From NCBI GenBank assembly GCA_005799205.1, contig SYHM01000143.1, positions 1-7,503 on the forward strand: a stretch of DNA of 7,503 nucleotides, written 5' to 3'. The DNA is from Planctomycetia bacterium (lineage in GTDB: Bacteria; Planctomycetota; Phycisphaerae; Phycisphaerales; SM1A02). Numbering within the stretch: the stretch's first letter is position 1; every line of letters begins with the position of its first letter. Below are positions 1 through 6,954 of the stretch, piece by piece. Made by a program: the position numbers and the translations under genes. A model generated the notes under the pieces. The model was not told the DNA's origin and searched no databases. It saw nothing but the letters and a program-made list of their open reading frames with translations.

Positions 1-1668
1 AGGCGTTGTCCAGCTCATCGTCATCGAGTAATCGTTGCGCGTATCGGAAGAGAGGTAAACACGCATGAGAAGCGTCGTGCCTGGGCCAGGATTTGTGTAC
101 GAGAGTGTCTCGTTGTTGACGTTGCCGTTTCGCACAAGGACGGCAGATCCTCCGCAGGCGCTATAGAGATCGATGTCGATATCTCCGTTCGCGTGGGTGT
201 AGGTGAACGAACCCGTGACGGCCTGGCCGACTGGCACATTCAGCGAGTACCAATCTTCATCGAGGCGCTTCACAATGAGGCCTGTGAATGTGCCAGGATT
301 GAGGGCTTTGGGAGAGGCGCACGCATCGTTTGGTTCTTGTGCGTCATCACTTCCGGCAGCGAGTGGAGTCGCAAACCCTCCGCTGTTGACTGCGACATCC
401 CACCGACCGTACCCATCATCGCCAGCAGGATTCGAACACGCGCTCGCCCCGCAGGTGAGGACGCCGTACATCTTGTGCGTGCTATCTTGGTAGATCGCAG
501 AGCCAGACGATCCGCCCTCGGTGATTCCGTTGGTCCATGTGAGCTGAGCCCAATTCGAACCCGAACCGCAGAAATTATTGGTGCCGTTCTTGGAGCCAAA
601 CGAGATCGCTTGGGCCGTGCCGCTTGGATGATGAAGTCCAGTCGATGCAGTCCCCGTCGCAGGACTCGTGTTGGTCCATCCGGCCCAATACACCCCTGCA
701 GGCAGCGCGCCGCGCGCCATCAGCAGGGTGCAGTCACTGGTGCCGTAGCCGACCGTAAGGTCGGCACCGGAGACTGTTGTCCCAGCGGAGTTACCGCCAG
801 TGCACGCGGACCGAAAGAAGAAGATGAACGCAGCGCTGTTGGCTTCAGCCGTCGTGCTAATGCAGTGATTCGCGGTCGAGACGTAAGGAGTCTCATCTGC
901 GGCCGTTGTGGCCATCAACTGCGATGAACAGAGGTACCCCGCGCCACCGCTGGTGAATGTGAGTTTCGCCGTTGCATTCGACTCATTGAGCCACGCGGGG
1001 TAGCACGCGGGATTCAGTGAGCACGTTCCGCCGAGTTGGTCTGCGAGTCCGAACACATCGCGGTAGCCGAACGCATCAGCGGCTGATTCGAATGGCAGCT
1101 GCGTTGGAATCTGTCCCGCTGGCACGAACCACTCGATACGGGTTCGAGTTGTCGGCGCGCAGATACCGAAGGCTTCGCCTGTGCCGAAGTCGCCTCTGCC
1201 AGTGAGCACTCCGGTCATCTTCTCTTCCATCTCGGGATTCACGATCGCGAGTTCGTGGCCTTCAGCGAGATTGAGTCCGCTGAGATGCAATCGCGAACTC
1301 ATCGCACCGTCGAGCACAACATCGAGTCGCCAGAGTCGGCCACCTTCGACATCAATCCACTGACCATCGGCGATCGAGAAGCTGAGCGAGCGTTCGATCG
1401 CAAAGCGAAATGGTTGCGACGTGTCTGCGTTTGCGTCTTCCTTCAGATACTCGGTTGTGTCCATCGCGGCGAGTGCGATCTCGCTCGGGGGCACGAACCA
1501 CGCGAAGTACCGTTCGCTGAGCGTTGGCTCGGCGGGCTTCTCGTTCACCGGTGCAACGAGTGGGCCGTGTCCGTCAGCCTCGATCGCGGCGAGCGCCGAA
1601 CTCGAAGCAAGGCAGGCAAGAGCTGATGAGAGGGTGCAGGTGAGTCGCGTGGAAACAGTGAATCGCAT
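1..1668 (-). CDS. Secreted trypsin-like (lysyl endopeptidase-like) serine protease with C-terminal PPC domain, 3'-truncated by window
   Basis: The minus-strand frame is open for 556 codons from the ATG at 1668 to base 1 with no stop, so the C-terminus lies outside the window. Residues 1-27 form a signal peptide (basic start, hydrophobic core, ending S-A-L-A). Residues about 28-210 resemble the beta-rich propeptide of secreted lysyl endopeptidase-like enzymes. The peptidase domain begins near 'GTCSLNPAC' (C216, C222) and has C247 in 'GYLCSS'. The triad is visible as H268 in 'TANHC', probable D312 in 'SDCTLL' (D303 is the alternative) and S388 in 'EGGSSGSA'. This is the GxSGS form of the nucleophile motif, not GDSGG. 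After a short linker a PPC (bacterial pre-peptidase C-terminal) domain runs from about 441 ('DDAQEPND') to 552, with the acidic strand D496-I-D-I-D500. Likely role: extracellular protein degradation, with PPC as a processing or adhesion module. Family assignment is strong; Lys specificity is not shown. Confidence 0.9.
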   Translation of the reverse strand, partial: MRFTVSTRLTCTLSSALACLASSSALAAIEADGHGPLVAPVNEKPAEPTLSERYFAWFVPPSEIALAAMDTTEYLKEDANADTSQPFRFAIERSLSFSIADGQWIDVEGGRLWRLDVVLDGAMSSRLHLSGLNLAEGHELAIVNPEMEEKMTGVLTGRGDFGTGEAFGICAPTTRTRIEWFVPAGQIPTQLPFESAADAFGYRDVFGLADQLGGTCSLNPACYPAWLNESNATAKLTFTSGGAGYLCSSQLMATTAADETPYVSTANHCISTTAEANSAAFIFFFRSACTGGNSAGTTVSGADLTVGYGTSDCTLLMARGALPAGVYWAGWTNTSPATGTASTGLHHPSGTAQAISFGSKNGTNNFCGSGSNWAQLTWTNGITEGGSSGSAIYQDSTHKMYGVLTCGASACSNPAGDDGYGRWDVAVNSGGFATPLAAGSDDAQEPNDACASPKALNPGTFTGLIVKRLDEDWYSLNVPVGQAVTGSFTYTHANGDIDIDLYSACGGSAVLVRNGNVNNETLSYTNPGPGTTLLMRVYLSSDTRNDYSMTMSWTTP

Positions 1669-1776
1669 GGTGGAGAACTCCAGTGTGGGTGTTCAACGGT
1701 CTACAAACAAGCCAGTCGCAAGATAACCCCGAGGCGAGGCAGACGCGAGAAAAACCTGCATTGTTCTTCAAAAACT
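1669..1776. other. 108-base intergenic spacer between the giant exported gene and the protease gene
   Basis: Both flanking genes read on the minus strand, so this spacer is the 3' flank of the cytochrome-fusion gene and the 5' flank of the protease gene. It is more AT-rich near 1741-1776, with T-runs on the minus strand. I do not see a convincing GC-rich stem followed by a U-tract, so no terminator is called. A TATCTT hexamer on the minus strand (about 1722-1727) could be a weak -10 element, but no good -35 sits at the right distance. Whether the protease has its own promoter or is read through from upstream is open. Confidence 0.5.
1678..1681 (-). promoter_or_regulatory. Shine-Dalgarno-like GGAG upstream of the protease
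   Basis: On the minus strand GGAG lies nine bases before the ATG at 1668, an acceptable ribosome-binding spacing. It supports that ATG as the start, which is also where the signal peptide begins. The same bases form a short inverted repeat (TGGAG-TT-CTCCA), but its two-base loop is too small for a normal hairpin. Confidence 0.5.
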
Positions 1777-4700
1777 TCACCGTGGCGTGATCGGACGCGA
1801 CTCGAGATACGCCATAAGCGCGAGAATGTCCTCTCGCGAGCGAGAATCCAAGAGTCCCTTCGGCATGCTTGACGTCGTCAGTTGCGATCGTGAGGCGATG
1901 CCGTCCACGGGCACAACCTCGCGCTCATCGGTGAGCGGGTTCGTGCGGACGTCGAGTGACACCGCATTCTCGCGCACAATTCTTCCAACGACCAATGATC
2001 CGTCATGCATCTCGAGAAGTGATTCGCGGTACTGATCAGAGATCGTGGCCGACGGGTCGAGGATCGCGGTCAGAAGGTCTCGCCTCGAGAAGCGCCCTGC
2101 GACTCCGCTCAGATCGGGTCCGGTGGTTGCTCCATCTCCATGCACGCGGTGGCAGAGGATGCATGAAGACTCGCGAAAGATCCGCGCGCCGCGTTCGAGT
2201 TCGCTCGGCGATGGGCGCACGTCCGATCCGCCGACCGCAGCTGAATCGAACTCGCTCTCGAACTCGGCAACGGTCCAGGCATGGAACGCCGAACTCGTCG
2301 TTGGTGAACGTTCGAGCGATGGCGGAAGCGAGAGTGTTCCGGACGCGTCTCGAGCAGCAGTCGTCGGAGGCCCCACACGCGCTGATGCGTCGCTGCGAAG
2401 CTGTTCGATGAATCCGCGCAAGCTCAAGCCACCCGCACGATCGTTCGCCGCGAAGAGCCACTGCCAGTAGCGGATGCGTAGTGCATCGGTCCATCCCTCA
2501 GGGCAGAGTCGAAGCAGCGTTGCGTATCGAAGCGCCTCACTCCGGTCTTCTGAGTGTTCGAGAGCCTCCACCGCCAGAGGCACGACCGATGGAAGCGCGA
2601 GCGCGCTTGCGAGTTCGAGGGCAATCCAACGGAGCGGAGTTCCGCGGGTGCTGTTTGGATCGGCGAGCGTGAGTCCCAGAGCAGCCGACTGTCGCACGGA
2701 CGGATCCGATGCGAGTTCACGGTGGCGTGCGACTGCGACCTCGACGATGCGGAGGGCCGTGACGGCGTCGTCGTCACTGCAAGGCGACTGCAGCGCACTC
2801 GCTGCTTCGTGGCACGCGAGTAACGCATCTGAGACTACTCCGGCCCGAACGAGGGCGAGCGAAAATGCGAGTCGTTGGCGGACTGTCTTGCATTCGGTGA
2901 TCGCGCCCCGCCAACGATCAAGCGGTTGGTGTTCAAGCGCAACCCGCGCAGCGGTCCGAATGAACCGATCGCTGAGGTCAAGTCCCCGCACGATCGTTGG
3001 CAAGTGCATCACGAGTTCATCAGGTGAAAGCGGGTGTTGCAGTTGTTCATAGGACTTTCGAATGTGTCGCAGTGTCGCAGCAGCATCGGACGAGTGTTCC
3101 ACGCGCGGTGGATTCCCAGTTGTCTCAGCTGCGCGCACCCGGTAGAGGCCACTTTGGGTTGCGCGACCTCCGGTCACGAAGTACATCGCGCCATCGGGTC
3201 CCCACGCGATATCAGCTACCGGCATGGGTCGACCAGAGATGAAGGGCTGCCATGTTGCCGCAAAGCTGGCACCCTCTTCGACAAGAGTCATGGCGAGGAT
3301 TCTTCCGTAGGTCCAGTCAGCGCAAAAAATCATCTTGTTCCAGGGTGCGGGGAACGCTCCGGCCCATCCAGCGACCATCCCAGTGGGAGAGGCTGAGTCG
3401 GTGTCGCACGCGGCTGGCAGACTGTCTGGATACCACTGTGGCCAGGCTGCGCTGCCACTGCGCCACCCGTACTCACCCCCTTGCACCACATGCACGAAGC
3501 GCGGCGCGCGGTACCACGGTGCGCCAATATCCCACTCCATGTCGCTGTCGTAGGTAAAAAGTTCGCCTCGTGCATCAAAGCAGTGGTCATATGCGTTTCG
3601 AAATCCCCCCGCGAAAATCGTCGCGGCCTCTGTGACGGGATCAACTCGCACAACCACTCCGCCGGGCGAATAGACCCCAATGGCATGCCCTCGAGGATCC
3701 CACATTCGCGCGTCGACTCGATCTTCGCCAAAGAAGTCATGCGGCGAAGTCGGCGCGCGCCCAGGAGTCTCATCGGTCGAATAGCGCACGATGGTCTCTG
3801 GCAGTCTCGTGTGATTTCCTAGTGCCACATAGAGCGCGCCATCGGGGCCCTTTTCGACTGCGTGCGGACCGTGCTCGCCAGTATCGCCTGAGTATTGAAT
3901 GAGCGCGGTGGAGTCCTCGTACGAGCCGTTGTGGTCGAGATCGCGAAAGCGCCAGAGCGCGGGAGTGCCGTCAGCACCGATCCCATTGGCGTACAGCACA
4001 TCGCCAAGAAAGCAGAGCCCCTGTGCGCTGCGAAGTGCAGAGTCGAAGCTGCTGACTTCAGTTGTTGAGCCCGCGAACAGTGTTCCATCACGAGTGCGGC
4101 TCACTCCTGGAATCGACGCAATCGAGAGCGGTCCGTCTTGCGGAGAGATGAGCGCGCGTCCGAATTGGTCGAATGTGAGTGCGACCCAGCTGCCCTGCGA
4201 GGGCTGGGCACTCGCGAGCAGTTCTGCGGTGAATCCTTCGGGGAGCGTGAGGTTCGAAACCGAAGGTGCCGAGCGAATCGCGCTCACCTTGATCGACCGA
4301 TAGCGCACTTCCATCGGATCGCCCTGATGCAACTGAAATGCGAGCAGTCCATCGCGACGAAACCGACTCGCGTCGCCATCGGTGACGTCACTCATGAGGA
4401 CATCGTTGATCCAATGGCGCACACGTGTGCCGTTCGCTTCGATGCGGTAGTTGTTCCAATCGCCTGTGTGGATCGCCCGTCGCAGCACGGCGTCGGGAGC
4501 GAACTGCGCGATGACCCGCTTGCCCTCAGGTGTAAACTCAACTTGCTCGCCTCGCGCGCTCATGAGTTCACGACCGAGTCCCTCATAGAGCACCCCCGAG
4601 TAACTGTTGTTCGCATCAAGATCAGCCTGGAATCCGTAGAGGTCATGCTGGCCAGCGATGCGCGTACTTCTGTAGTGGATCCCGCTGTTGCCCCCTTGCA

Positions 4701-4956
4701 GTCGCACTTGGCAACGCAGCTCAAAGTCCTGTGGCATGTCGCCATCCCAGACCAGATACGTGCTGGCGGTCAGAGGATGCTCGACCGTCGATGCGCCCAC
4801 GATGCACCCATCCTCGACGCGCCAATAGGAGAAGTCTCCGCTCCACCCTTGGAGTGACGTCCCATTGAATGGCTCGATGGTCTCGGCTTGTCCAACTGCA
4901 CCTTGGGTCATCAACCAGCAACCGACCGCAGCGAGTGCCATGAGGAGTTGACGCAT
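1777..4956 (-). CDS. Exported DUF1080 - dehydrogenase-type beta-propeller - helical repeat - cytochrome c fusion protein
   Basis: A 1059-residue protein. Residues 1-24 are a signal peptide ending 'VGQA'. Residues about 27-228 are a DUF1080 / 3-keto-disaccharide hydrolase domain (jelly-roll; 'GGNSGIHYRS', 'GDWNNYRIEANG', 'HWIND'). Residues about 238-608 are the planctomycete 'membrane-bound dehydrogenase' beta-propeller ('LPEGFTAELLAS', 'GPDGALYVALGNHT', 'GELFTYDSDMEWDIG', 'GGEYGWRSG', 'SPTGM'), with a calcium-loop-like D339-x-D-x-N-G. Residues about 620-860 are alpha-helical, HEAT-like. Residues about 917-1055 are a PVC-type cytochrome c: C932-I-L-C935-H936, 'GPDLSGVAGRF', and M1031 in 'SSMPKGLLD' as the possible distal ligand. 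Inferred role: periplasmic oxidation or hydrolysis of a sugar derivative with electron transfer through heme; no substrate is shown. The ATG at 4956 is chosen over an upstream in-frame ATG at 5067 because the signal peptide starts there; the longer form would overlap the divergent gene by 81 bases. No Shine-Dalgarno is visible. Confidence 0.93.
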   Translation of the reverse strand: MRQLLMALAAVGCWLMTQGAVGQAETIEPFNGTSLQGWSGDFSYWRVEDGCIVGASTVEHPLTASTYLVWDGDMPQDFELRCQVRLQGGNSGIHYRSTRIAGQHDLYGFQADLDANNSYSGVLYEGLGRELMSARGEQVEFTPEGKRVIAQFAPDAVLRRAIHTGDWNNYRIEANGTRVRHWINDVLMSDVTDGDASRFRRDGLLAFQLHQGDPMEVRYRSIKVSAIRSAPSVSNLTLPEGFTAELLASAQPSQGSWVALTFDQFGRALISPQDGPLSIASIPGVSRTRDGTLFAGSTTEVSSFDSALRSAQGLCFLGDVLYANGIGADGTPALWRFRDLDHNGSYEDSTALIQYSGDTGEHGPHAVEKGPDGALYVALGNHTRLPETIVRYSTDETPGRAPTSPHDFFGEDRVDARMWDPRGHAIGVYSPGGVVVRVDPVTEAATIFAGGFRNAYDHCFDARGELFTYDSDMEWDIGAPWYRAPRFVHVVQGGEYGWRSGSAAWPQWYPDSLPAACDTDSASPTGMVAGWAGAFPAPWNKMIFCADWTYGRILAMTLVEEGASFAATWQPFISGRPMPVADIAWGPDGAMYFVTGGRATQSGLYRVRAAETTGNPPRVEHSSDAAATLRHIRKSYEQLQHPLSPDELVMHLPTIVRGLDLSDRFIRTAARVALEHQPLDRWRGAITECKTVRQRLAFSLALVRAGVVSDALLACHEAASALQSPCSDDDAVTALRIVEVAVARHRELASDPSVRQSAALGLTLADPNSTRGTPLRWIALELASALALPSVVPLAVEALEHSEDRSEALRYATLLRLCPEGWTDALRIRYWQWLFAANDRAGGLSLRGFIEQLRSDASARVGPPTTAARDASGTLSLPPSLERSPTTSSAFHAWTVAEFESEFDSAAVGGSDVRPSPSELERGARIFRESSCILCHRVHGDGATTGPDLSGVAGRFSRRDLLTAILDPSATISDQYRESLLEMHDGSLVVGRIVRENAVSLDVRTNPLTDEREVVPVDGIASRSQLTTSSMPKGLLDSRSREDILALMAYLESRPITPR

Positions 4957-4986
4957 CGCCCAAGAGTAGAGAGTTAGGATGGGTGC
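4957..4986. promoter_or_regulatory. 30-base divergent promoter region
   Basis: This gap separates the minus-strand ATG (4956) from the plus-strand ATG (4987), so both genes must start transcription in or around it. For the minus strand, TTGTCA (4993-4988) and TCTACT (4970-4965) form a sigma70-like pair with 17-base spacing; its -35 falls inside the first codons of the plus-strand gene. For the plus strand, TTGACG (4948-4953) lies inside the minus-strand gene and TAGGAT (4975-4980) could be the -10, but that spacing is 21 bases, longer than ideal. Predicted transcription starts fall at or within a few bases of each ATG, implying short or absent leaders. Bases 4976-4979 (AGGA) could instead be a Shine-Dalgarno for the plus gene. 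This is inferred from motif matching by eye. Confidence 0.5.
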
Positions 4987-5883
4987 ATGACAACACTGCG
5001 TGCCATCGTGATGACTGTTGCACTCGCACTGTCTCTGATCAGTTCGAGAGCAGAGCCGCAAGCGCAACGAGAGGGGTGGAGCGAGACAATCGAGGCGCAG
5101 CCTGACCCCGCGATCATCTCAGATGCCGCGATCCGCGAGCGCATCATCGCCACGGGCCTGCCATGGCGGGTGCGTGACCGCGCAAGTGGAATTGAGTTGC
5201 TTCTCGTGCCGCCTGGTGGATTCACCACGCGCGAGAACGCGGTCGTGACGATTGCGGCGCCTTTCTATCTTGGTCGAACAGAAGTGACGCAAGCGCAGTG
5301 GATGAAGCTCATGCAGACGAATCCAAGCAAGTTTCAGCCATCGGGTTTTCAAGCGACAGCGGATGAGTCGCGTGACGTCAAGATCAGGCGCATCATGAGC
5401 GGTGGTTACACACGACAGGAGGCAGCGGCACAAGTCGCGGCCGAGCAGCTCGAATTCTCCAACACAAGCGAATGGCCGGTCGACTCAATCTCGCCTCAGG
5501 CAGTGGAGGCGTTTCTCGCCAAGACTGGGCTGTCACTCCCAACGGAGTCGCAGTGGGAGTACGCCTGCAGAGGCGCGACACCGAGCGAGCGATACGGAGA
5601 GTTAGAACAGATTGCATGGATGGGGGCGAATGCGGATGAACATCCACATTCTGTCGCGACGAAGCGTGCGAACGCATTTGGACTCCACGACATGCTCGGG
5701 AACCTCTGGGAGTGGTGTTCGGGGCCGTATGAGGCATCGACCCCAACATCGAGCAGTGACGAGATGCATCCGCTTCGGGGTGGCAACTGGCTCAGTCTGC
5801 CGCAAACCTGTACCGCCACCGCGCGCACTGGATCGGACGCTGCCCGAAGCGGATACGGCCTTCGGGTGATGCACAATCCATGA
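4987..5883 (+). CDS. Exported FGE/SUMF1-like domain protein, divergent copy 1 of 3
   Basis: A 298-residue protein. Residues 1-22 look like a cleavable signal peptide ending 'SRA'. Residues 31-77 are the lead-in module shared by all three paralogs ('PDP', 'TGLPWRVRD', 'ASGIE', 'LLVPPG'). The FGE-sulfatase (C-type-lectin-like) domain fills the rest: 'YLGRTEVTQAQW' (94-105), 'SLPTESQWEYACRGA' (183-197), 'GLHDMLGNLWEW' (232-243), 'LRGGNW' (263-268) and 'GLRV' (291-294). Compared with the next gene it is 13 residues shorter between 'PPG' and 'YLGRT', losing the 'MGMS...DE.PAHEV' loop, and it also has shortened loops after 'WEW'. An insert of about 45 residues (roughly 118-163, including 'GGYTRQEAA') separates the N- and C-terminal halves. 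The active-site cysteine pair of true FGE is not evident: only C275 lies in the C-terminal loop. AGGA sits seven bases before the ATG; M9 is a possible alternative start. Function unknown; sulfatase activation is unlikely. Confidence 0.88.
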   Translation: MTTLRAIVMTVALALSLISSRAEPQAQREGWSETIEAQPDPAIISDAAIRERIIATGLPWRVRDRASGIELLLVPPGGFTTRENAVVTIAAPFYLGRTEVTQAQWMKLMQTNPSKFQPSGFQATADESRDVKIRRIMSGGYTRQEAAAQVAAEQLEFSNTSEWPVDSISPQAVEAFLAKTGLSLPTESQWEYACRGATPSERYGELEQIAWMGANADEHPHSVATKRANAFGLHDMLGNLWEWCSGPYEASTPTSSSDEMHPLRGGNWLSLPQTCTATARTGSDAARSGYGLRVMHNP

Positions 5884-5898
5884 CTTGGCATTCCCCCG

Positions 5899-5904
5899 TA
5901 GGCT
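5899..5904 (+). promoter_or_regulatory. TANNNT hexamer (TAGGCT) six bases before the second FGE-like gene
   Basis: TAGGCT ends exactly six bases before the ATG at 5911, matching the position of TAGGAT before the first FGE-like gene and TACTCT before the minus-strand fusion gene. This is where a -10 box for a leaderless transcript would sit. No -35 is obvious at 17 bases (TTGGCA at 5885-5890 is too close). The alternative is that AGG at 5900-5902 is a weak Shine-Dalgarno with eight-base spacing. Confidence 0.3.
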
Positions 5905-5910
5905 GAAGCC

Positions 5911-6930
5911 ATGCAGACATGGGGAAGATCAATCGTCTCTCTGGCCTTGCCCGCGGGGATCCTTGCCATAATGACGCTCAACGGGTGCGTGATCCACGGG
6001 AAGTCGTCTGGGTTTCCGGGAACCCCACTCGCCTCACTCTCGTGGGCTCAAGTGCTCGAGCACAATCCCGATCCCAAAGTCGTGACTGACAGTGCACTCG
6101 CATCTCGGATCAGAGCGACAGGATTGCCGTGGCGCGTGCGTGACACGGCGAGTGGAATCGAGATGTTGCTTGTTCCGCCTGGTGAGTTTGTCATGGGGAT
6201 GAGCCCGGGCGACATGAGCGCGATGGACGACGAACGGCCTGCACACGAGGTCACGCTCACGAATGCGTTTTATCTCGGCCGTACCGAAGTCACGCAAGCA
6301 CAGTGGACGCAGGTGATGGGCTACAACCAGAGTTACTTTCAAGAAGTTCGCTATCAGGTTGTGAGTGGTCCTGATGAGGCCGAGAAGGTGGCGGCACTCG
6401 TCGCCGCTGGTTACACGGTGACTGAGGCTGCTTCGAAGGCAGGCGAGGGCAGCTTGGTAGAGGTGAATTCAGGCGATTGGCCGGTCGAGACGCTTACTCC
6501 CGACGAGTTGATTCCATACCTACGCAAGACGCAGCTTCGACTTCCGACAGAGGCGGAATGGGAATACGCGGCACGCGCTGGAGTTCGCGAAGCAAACACT
6601 GGTCCGCTCGATGCGATTGCGTGGTACTCGGAAAATTCACAGAAGCGCACACACGCAGTCGGCGAAAAGTGCGCAAATGCCCTCGGGTTTCACGACATGA
6701 TCGGCAATGTGTGGGAGTGGGTCAGCGATTGGTACTCGGCTGATTATTACGGCGCGTGTGAGAATGGCGCGACCGATCCAACTGGACCCGCATCGAGCGA
6801 GTTTCGCGTTGCGCGCGGCGGATCGTGGGATCATGTCGCCAAGAATTGTCGCGTTTCATTCCGACAGAACCACTTCATGCCAGATCCGCGGATCACCGAC
6901 TTTGGATTTCGCGTCGCGCGAAATCCGTAA
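5911..6930 (+). CDS. FGE/SUMF1-like domain lipoprotein, copy 2 of 3
   Basis: A 339-residue protein starting 27 bases after the previous gene. A hydrophobic N-terminus ends in a lipobox-like L23-N-G-C26, so it is probably a lipoprotein anchored through C26. Residues 45-91 are the shared lead-in module. The FGE domain is full-length: 'FVMGMSPGD' (93-101), 'DDERPAHEVTL' (106-116), 'YLGRTEVTQAQW' (121-132), 'LRLPTEAEWEYAARAG' (209-224), 'GFHDMIGNVWEWVSDWY' (259-275), 'ARGGSW' (301-306) and 'DFGFRVAR' (330-337). An insert at about 145-190, with 'AALVAAGYTVTEAA', replaces the short loop that normally leads into the 'NPV..VSW' segment; here that segment reads 'DWPVETLTPDEL'. Near the C-terminus only C313 is present, not the two cysteines of catalytic FGE. 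Such non-catalytic or alternative members of the superfamily are common in planctomycetes. Substrate or partner unknown. Confidence 0.92.
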   Translation: MQTWGRSIVSLALPAGILAIMTLNGCVIHGKSSGFPGTPLASLSWAQVLEHNPDPKVVTDSALASRIRATGLPWRVRDTASGIEMLLVPPGEFVMGMSPGDMSAMDDERPAHEVTLTNAFYLGRTEVTQAQWTQVMGYNQSYFQEVRYQVVSGPDEAEKVAALVAAGYTVTEAASKAGEGSLVEVNSGDWPVETLTPDELIPYLRKTQLRLPTEAEWEYAARAGVREANTGPLDAIAWYSENSQKRTHAVGEKCANALGFHDMIGNVWEWVSDWYSADYYGACENGATDPTGPASSEFRVARGGSWDHVAKNCRVSFRQNHFMPDPRITDFGFRVARNP

Positions 6931-6940
6931 CTGCCACGAC

Positions 6941-6947
6941 GAGAGGA
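6941..6947 (+). promoter_or_regulatory. Strong Shine-Dalgarno for the third FGE-like gene
   Basis: GAGAGGA lies seven bases before the ATG at 6955, a near-ideal ribosome-binding site and the best one in the window. It fixes the start of the third paralog. With the 24-base gap to the previous stop it fits translation from a shared mRNA. Confidence 0.75.
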
Positions 6948-6954
6948 ATTCAAC

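Noticed and set aside
193..927. 244-codon plus-strand open frame antisense to the protease
   Set aside because: It is Arg/Ala-rich without domain motifs and lies opposite a frame with a signal peptide, a catalytic triad and a PPC domain. It is a shadow of GC-rich codon use.
1741..1776. Rho-independent terminator after the fusion gene
   Set aside because: There are T-runs on the minus strand, but the only nearby stem is about five weak pairs, with no GC-rich hairpin before the T-tract.
4138..4857. 239-codon plus-strand open frame antisense to the DUF1080 region
   Set aside because: It has no recognisable motif or ribosome site, and the opposite strand carries a clear conserved domain.
4957..5067. 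37-residue N-terminal extension of the cytochrome-fusion protein from the ATG at 5067
   Set aside because: It would place polar, Cys/His-rich sequence ahead of an obvious signal peptide and overlap the divergent gene by 81 bases. The start at 4956 is better.
5901..5910. Perfect palindrome-like GGCT-GA-AGCC just before the second FGE-like ATG
   Set aside because: A four-pair stem with a two-base loop cannot form a stable hairpin, and as a protein-binding site it is too short to claim from one occurrence.
6790..6930. Diversity-generating retroelement variable region at the C-terminus of the C-type-lectin-like FGE fold
   Set aside because: The fold and the 'GGSW...GFRV' end match known variable proteins. 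However, there is no reverse transcriptase and no template repeat in the window, and I see no dense run of AAC-type codons. Differences between copies 1 and 2 include indels typical of ordinary paralog divergence.
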